Assembly: GCA_002104895.1 (NCBI GenBank)
Contig: MCFG01000518.1
Location: 1-25,000 of the forward strand
Source: Anaeromyces robustus
Taxonomy: Eukaryota; Neocallimastigomycota; Neocallimastigomycetes; Neocallimastigales; Neocallimastigaceae
Direction: 5' to 3'
Length of the DNA stretch: 25,000 nt
The notes below the pieces were generated by a model that was not told the DNA's origin, made no database searches, and saw only the letters and a list, made by a program, of their open reading frames with translations. A program made the translations under genes and the position numbers. Of this stretch, positions 22,894-25,000 are shown piece after piece (the first letter of the stretch is position 1; every line of letters starts with the position of its first letter).

Positions 22894-24374
22894 TTATTAT
22901 CATGTAAATTATTTTTAGTTGTGTATGATTTCCATTTAAGATATTGTCAGTTAATTTTAGATGAAAAAACTGGTTATTTCCCATTAGATATTTTAGATAT
23001 TTTAAATACATTTGTTCGTTATAATCCAAAACACCAAGATTTTGCAAGGTAAATAAAATATATTATTTAAATAATAATTTAATATATTTTAAATGAATGT
23101 GAAACTAATAATATTAATATTTATATTATTATTAAATCTAAAATTTTAGAAATCGAATTTTAAAGGGTCAATGTATAGTAGATTGTTCTTCATTTTCTGG
23201 TAATCAAAGATTATTCCAATATATTTTAAGAAATCCATCAAGATATGGTTTTAGACCAGTAAAATCACATGGAGAAACTGTCGCTTGTTATCTTACTTCA
23301 AATTATGCAGACTTTAGTCAAACTGAGGATGTATATGTTGAAGGCGATAATTTATACCAATATACTTTAGTAGTTTATAATACTAATCCATTATTAAATG
23401 ATGATAATCATATTAATGTTTCATTAAAACATAAGGGCATGCTTAATCTTGATTATTTCTTAATTGTACTTAATCGTAAACATGTTTTCCCTCATGTAGC
23501 TATTCGTCAAACAAATATTTCTAAAATTAAACCTCAAAATCCTTCCTCACAAAAATACTATAATAATGATGACAATGATCCACTTCAAGAATATTTATCA
23601 GCTGCTAATACACTTGGTGATATTGTTAAATTTGCAGAAAGAAGAATTGAAGTATTAGCAGAACAAGGTAAATATAATAATACTAATAATAATAAATTAT
23701 AAATTATAATATAATAATATAATAATAAAATAATATTTATTATATAATACTAATTTATCTATTATTATTCTTATTTATCATTAAATATATATAATTTTTA
23801 TAATAATCATTATTAACAACAAAATAACAATTACAATAATAAAGCTATTCGTTATTATTCAAAAGATTCATTATGGCGTCAATTGCTGAATGGTGAAATT
23901 AGTGACTATTGTTCTAAAATTGATCCAACATTACCTAATATATGGGAACAACCTTTAGGTGATCTTAGTATGGGTCATTGGACAAAACTTTTCTTTGATA
24001 CTTGGTCAAGTCATCGTCGTTCCCTATTAGAAATTGATCCACAACTTAGTAATCTATTCCTTAACCAAGAACTTTGTTGGCCAGATATTTTCAATTTCTT
24101 AGCTGAACATTATTATCAAAACCATCGTCAACTATATGATAAATTTACAAGACATCTTATTCTATTTGATACCAATTACACAGGTTATTTAGTTCATTTC
24201 TCTCTACATCAAGATAAGCGTGTTGATTGTGAACTTATTTGTCTTAACCCAGATATAAAACTTTCTGAAAAAGAATTACCATTTGTTTCAGAGTGTATTA
24301 ATACTATTTGTTTCTATTTATGGTTTAAAACAGTTGAAGATGAAGAAAAAACAGTACAAGTTAATCATCCTTAA
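11408..24374 (+). CDS. szt2: SZT2-like KICSTOR scaffold subunit (9 exons)
   Basis: Predicted homologue of SZT2, the largest KICSTOR subunit. In animals KICSTOR anchors GATOR1 at the lysosome so that TORC1 is switched off when amino acids are low. Reconstructed exons: 11408-11569, 11831-12198, 12313-12385, 12600-12975, 13709-19373, 19578-22696, 22919-23048, 23150-23667, 23845-24374. These total 10,941 nt, or 3646 residues plus TAA, against roughly 3400 in human. All junctions keep frame. A von Willebrand A-like fold lies at about 140-390, with the NFSSS strand at 154-158, ITDG at 325-328 and VTIIQVG after it. Further SZT2-like landmarks are CRCLDGIVRPF (about 179-189), SVCSVQYIIF (1244-1253), ELWMEPIY (near 1265) and SFVYDFHLR (3254-3262). 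Amoeba-specific inserts are a Lys/Glu/Asn tract (about 1124-1221), a Ser-Asp/Ser-Glu tract (near 2111-2130) and an Asn tract (about 2496-2525). No transmembrane segment or catalytic motif was recognised. The start is the first ATG of exon 1, with AAA before it. Family similarity is judged by eye from memory. Confidence 0.88.
11570..11830 (+). other. Intron 1 of the SZT2-like gene (phase 0)
   Basis: Donor GTAATA after AAA of residue 54; acceptor TTCAG. The 261-nt intron is full of stops, and joining the exons gives ...IEDLK|NENNNLIEI.... The downstream frame matches the long open stretch that follows. Confidence 0.88.
12199..12312 (+). other. Intron 2 of the SZT2-like gene (phase 2)
   Basis: 114 nt, donor GTATTT (weaker than GTAAGT), acceptor ATTTAG. 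Splicing gives EAIEI|MCRCLDGIVRPF, restoring a block conserved in animal SZT2. Retention would hit a TAA at 12206-12208. Confidence 0.85.
12386..12599 (+). other. Intron 3 of the SZT2-like gene (phase 0)
   Basis: 214 nt, donor GTAAGC, acceptor TTATAG. It joins ...NKSFL to FEPKIYINV, matching the FxPxIYV-type strand after the RPF block of SZT2. The exon before it is only 73 nt. Confidence 0.88.
13015..13120. repeat. (AAAT)n microsatellite in intron 4
   Basis: About 24 almost perfect AAAT units directly after a short AAT run, early in intron 4 of the SZT2-like gene. Confidence 0.9.
13282..13560. repeat. Three-copy tandem repeat of about 93 bp in intron 4
   Basis: Copies at 13282-13378 (97 bp), 13379-13471 (93 bp) and 13472-13560 (89 bp), with a partial fourth start at 13561-13571. 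Each begins ATTAAATWATTAACAAT. Each ends with an AATTTATATAA-CAAAATAATG-TATTTGAATTAA core followed by a run of A. Copies 2 and 3 are nearly identical; copy 1 is more diverged. Confidence 0.88.
16099..16390 (+). repeat. Lys/Glu/Asn-rich charged tract in SZT2-like exon 5
   Basis: About 98 residues (roughly 1124-1221) made almost only of Lys, Glu, Asn and Asp, with repeated NQ, EK and NE couplets. It interrupts the protein just before the conserved SVCSVQYIIF block and probably forms a disordered or single-helix insert. Confidence 0.85.
19058..19120 (+). repeat. Ser-Asp/Ser-Glu dipeptide repeat in SZT2-like exon 5
   Basis: AGTGAT and AGTGAA hexanucleotides encode an acidic SDSDSDSDSESESD run near residue 2115. 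Serine-acidic runs of this kind fit the casein kinase 2 consensus, so phosphorylation is plausible (inference). Confidence 0.8.
19374..19577 (+). other. Intron 5 of the SZT2-like gene (phase 2)
   Basis: 204 nt, donor GTAAAA, acceptor TATTTAG. It joins DKHRA|S|KYLIVPGKEDEG in frame. A second acceptor-like TTCCAG ends at 19597, but its use would create an immediate stop. Confidence 0.87.
20419..20502 (+). repeat. Mixed-codon Asn tract in SZT2-like exon 6
   Basis: About 28 residues, nearly all Asn (around 2496-2523), encoded by irregularly interspersed AAT and AAC with one GAT. It is followed by a Ser/Thr/Pro/Gln linker. Confidence 0.88.
22697..22918 (+). other. Intron 6 of the SZT2-like gene (phase 1), with a T32 run
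   Basis: 222 nt, donor GTAAGA (best consensus in the gene), acceptor TTTTTAG. It contains 32 consecutive T's at 22861-22892. Splicing gives HVKS|F|VYDFHLRYCQLIL, a conserved SZT2 block. Without splicing the frame ends in TAA at 22720-22722. Confidence 0.9.
23049..23149 (+). other. Intron 7 of the SZT2-like gene (phase 2)
   Basis: 101 nt, donor GTAAAT, acceptor ATTTTAG. It joins KHQDFA|R|NRILKGQCIVDCSSF in frame. Confidence 0.88.
23668..23844 (+). other. Intron 8 of the SZT2-like gene (phase 1)
   Basis: 177 nt, donor GTAAAT, acceptor ATAAAG with a weak pyrimidine tract. It joins VLAEQ|A|IRYYSKDSLWRQLLNG in frame. The frame upstream of 23845 stays open back to 23817, so the acceptor is the least certain of the eight. 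Confidence 0.78.
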
Positions 24375-24907
24375 AAAATTCTCGACATATTAATTCATTA
24401 TAATAATAAAATCATAAAATCATAAAATTATATATAATATATAAATATATAAATATATAAATAAATAAATATATAAATATATATATAAATAAATATAAAT
24501 ATATAAATAACCAATATACTAATAACTTAAAGTATTGATATAAAATTAATTAATTAAATAATAATAATAATAATAATATAATAGAAATTATTATTATTAT
24601 TAAAAAATAAAAAAAAAAATAAAAAAAAAATAAAAAATAAAAAATAAAATATTTATTATTAAATTAGCAAATTAATATAAAAGAAATGAGAATATAAATA
24701 CACATATGTTTAATTATATTTTATAAAAAAATATATTTTTTTTATTATTTCATCTTTTTTTTAATATTATACTCTTTTTATGAGTTTTTTTCTTTTTTGA
24801 ATTTTTTCATCATAAAGTACTTTTTCTATTATTGAAGCAAAAGAATAAAATATAATAAAATATAATAAAATATAATAAATAAAAATAAATAATAAATAAA
24901 TAAATAA

Positions 24908-24938
<31 letters not shown>

Positions 24939-24952
24939 ACGAACAAACAAAA

Positions 24953-24983
<31 letters not shown>

Positions 24984-25000
24984 AAAATAATAAATAAATA
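24375..25000. other. Downstream A/T-repeat region to the right edge
   Basis: No gene is supported on either strand. AATAAA strings near 24404 and later could serve polyadenylation of the SZT2-like transcript. ATATAAAT repeats lie at about 24440-24510 and A-run/AAAT tracts at about 24600-24660. A long (AAAT)n array occupies 24888-25000, broken by a short CGAACAAACAA segment near 24939. Confidence 0.7.
24888..25000. repeat. (AAAT)n microsatellite at right edge
   Basis: Repeated AAAT units continue to the window edge, with an AAC-containing interruption near 24939-24951. Confidence 0.85.

Overview
The window looks like nuclear DNA of a social amoeba, most likely Dictyostelium discoideum or a close relative. 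It is extremely A+T-rich. Intergenic DNA is almost pure A/T with long poly(A), poly(T), (TAA)n and (AAAT)n tracts. Coding regions are interrupted by asparagine, serine and acidic/lysine-rich tracts. Introns are short, A/T-rich and start GTAA or GTAT. All recognisable genes are on the + strand.

Layout: (1) 2-5422, a very large Asn-rich ankyrin-repeat protein whose reading frame runs off the left edge. (2) 5423-6753, non-coding. (3) 6754-7257, an intact, intronless GNAT-type N-acetyltransferase that ends in TGA. (4) 7258-7880, non-coding, with a near-identical 62-bp direct repeat and a long (AAAT)n tract. (5) 7881-8488, a broken, truncated copy of an HxxxDG acyltransferase/condensation-like gene, with two in-frame stops and two frameshifts. 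(6) 8489-11407, about 2.9 kb without any gene I can support. (7) 11408-24374, one 9-exon gene reconstructed here by following splice phases. It encodes 3646 residues and resembles animal SZT2, the large scaffold subunit of KICSTOR, which restrains TORC1 when amino acids are scarce. (8) 24375-25000, non-coding A/T repeats.

The genes do not form an operon-like unit and no functional link between them is visible. The main result is the complete SZT2-like gene. Raw open reading frames split it into at least five pieces, but all eight introns close in phase. The animal-like landmarks run in the expected order, from a von Willebrand A-like N-terminal fold to a conserved C-terminal block. Other items of interest are the acyltransferase pseudogene, the tandem-repeat-bearing 733-nt intron 4, the bacterial-looking acetyltransferase, and the contrast between pure-AAT and mixed-codon asparagine tracts. 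No tRNA, rRNA, transposon, CRISPR or viral sequence was recognised.
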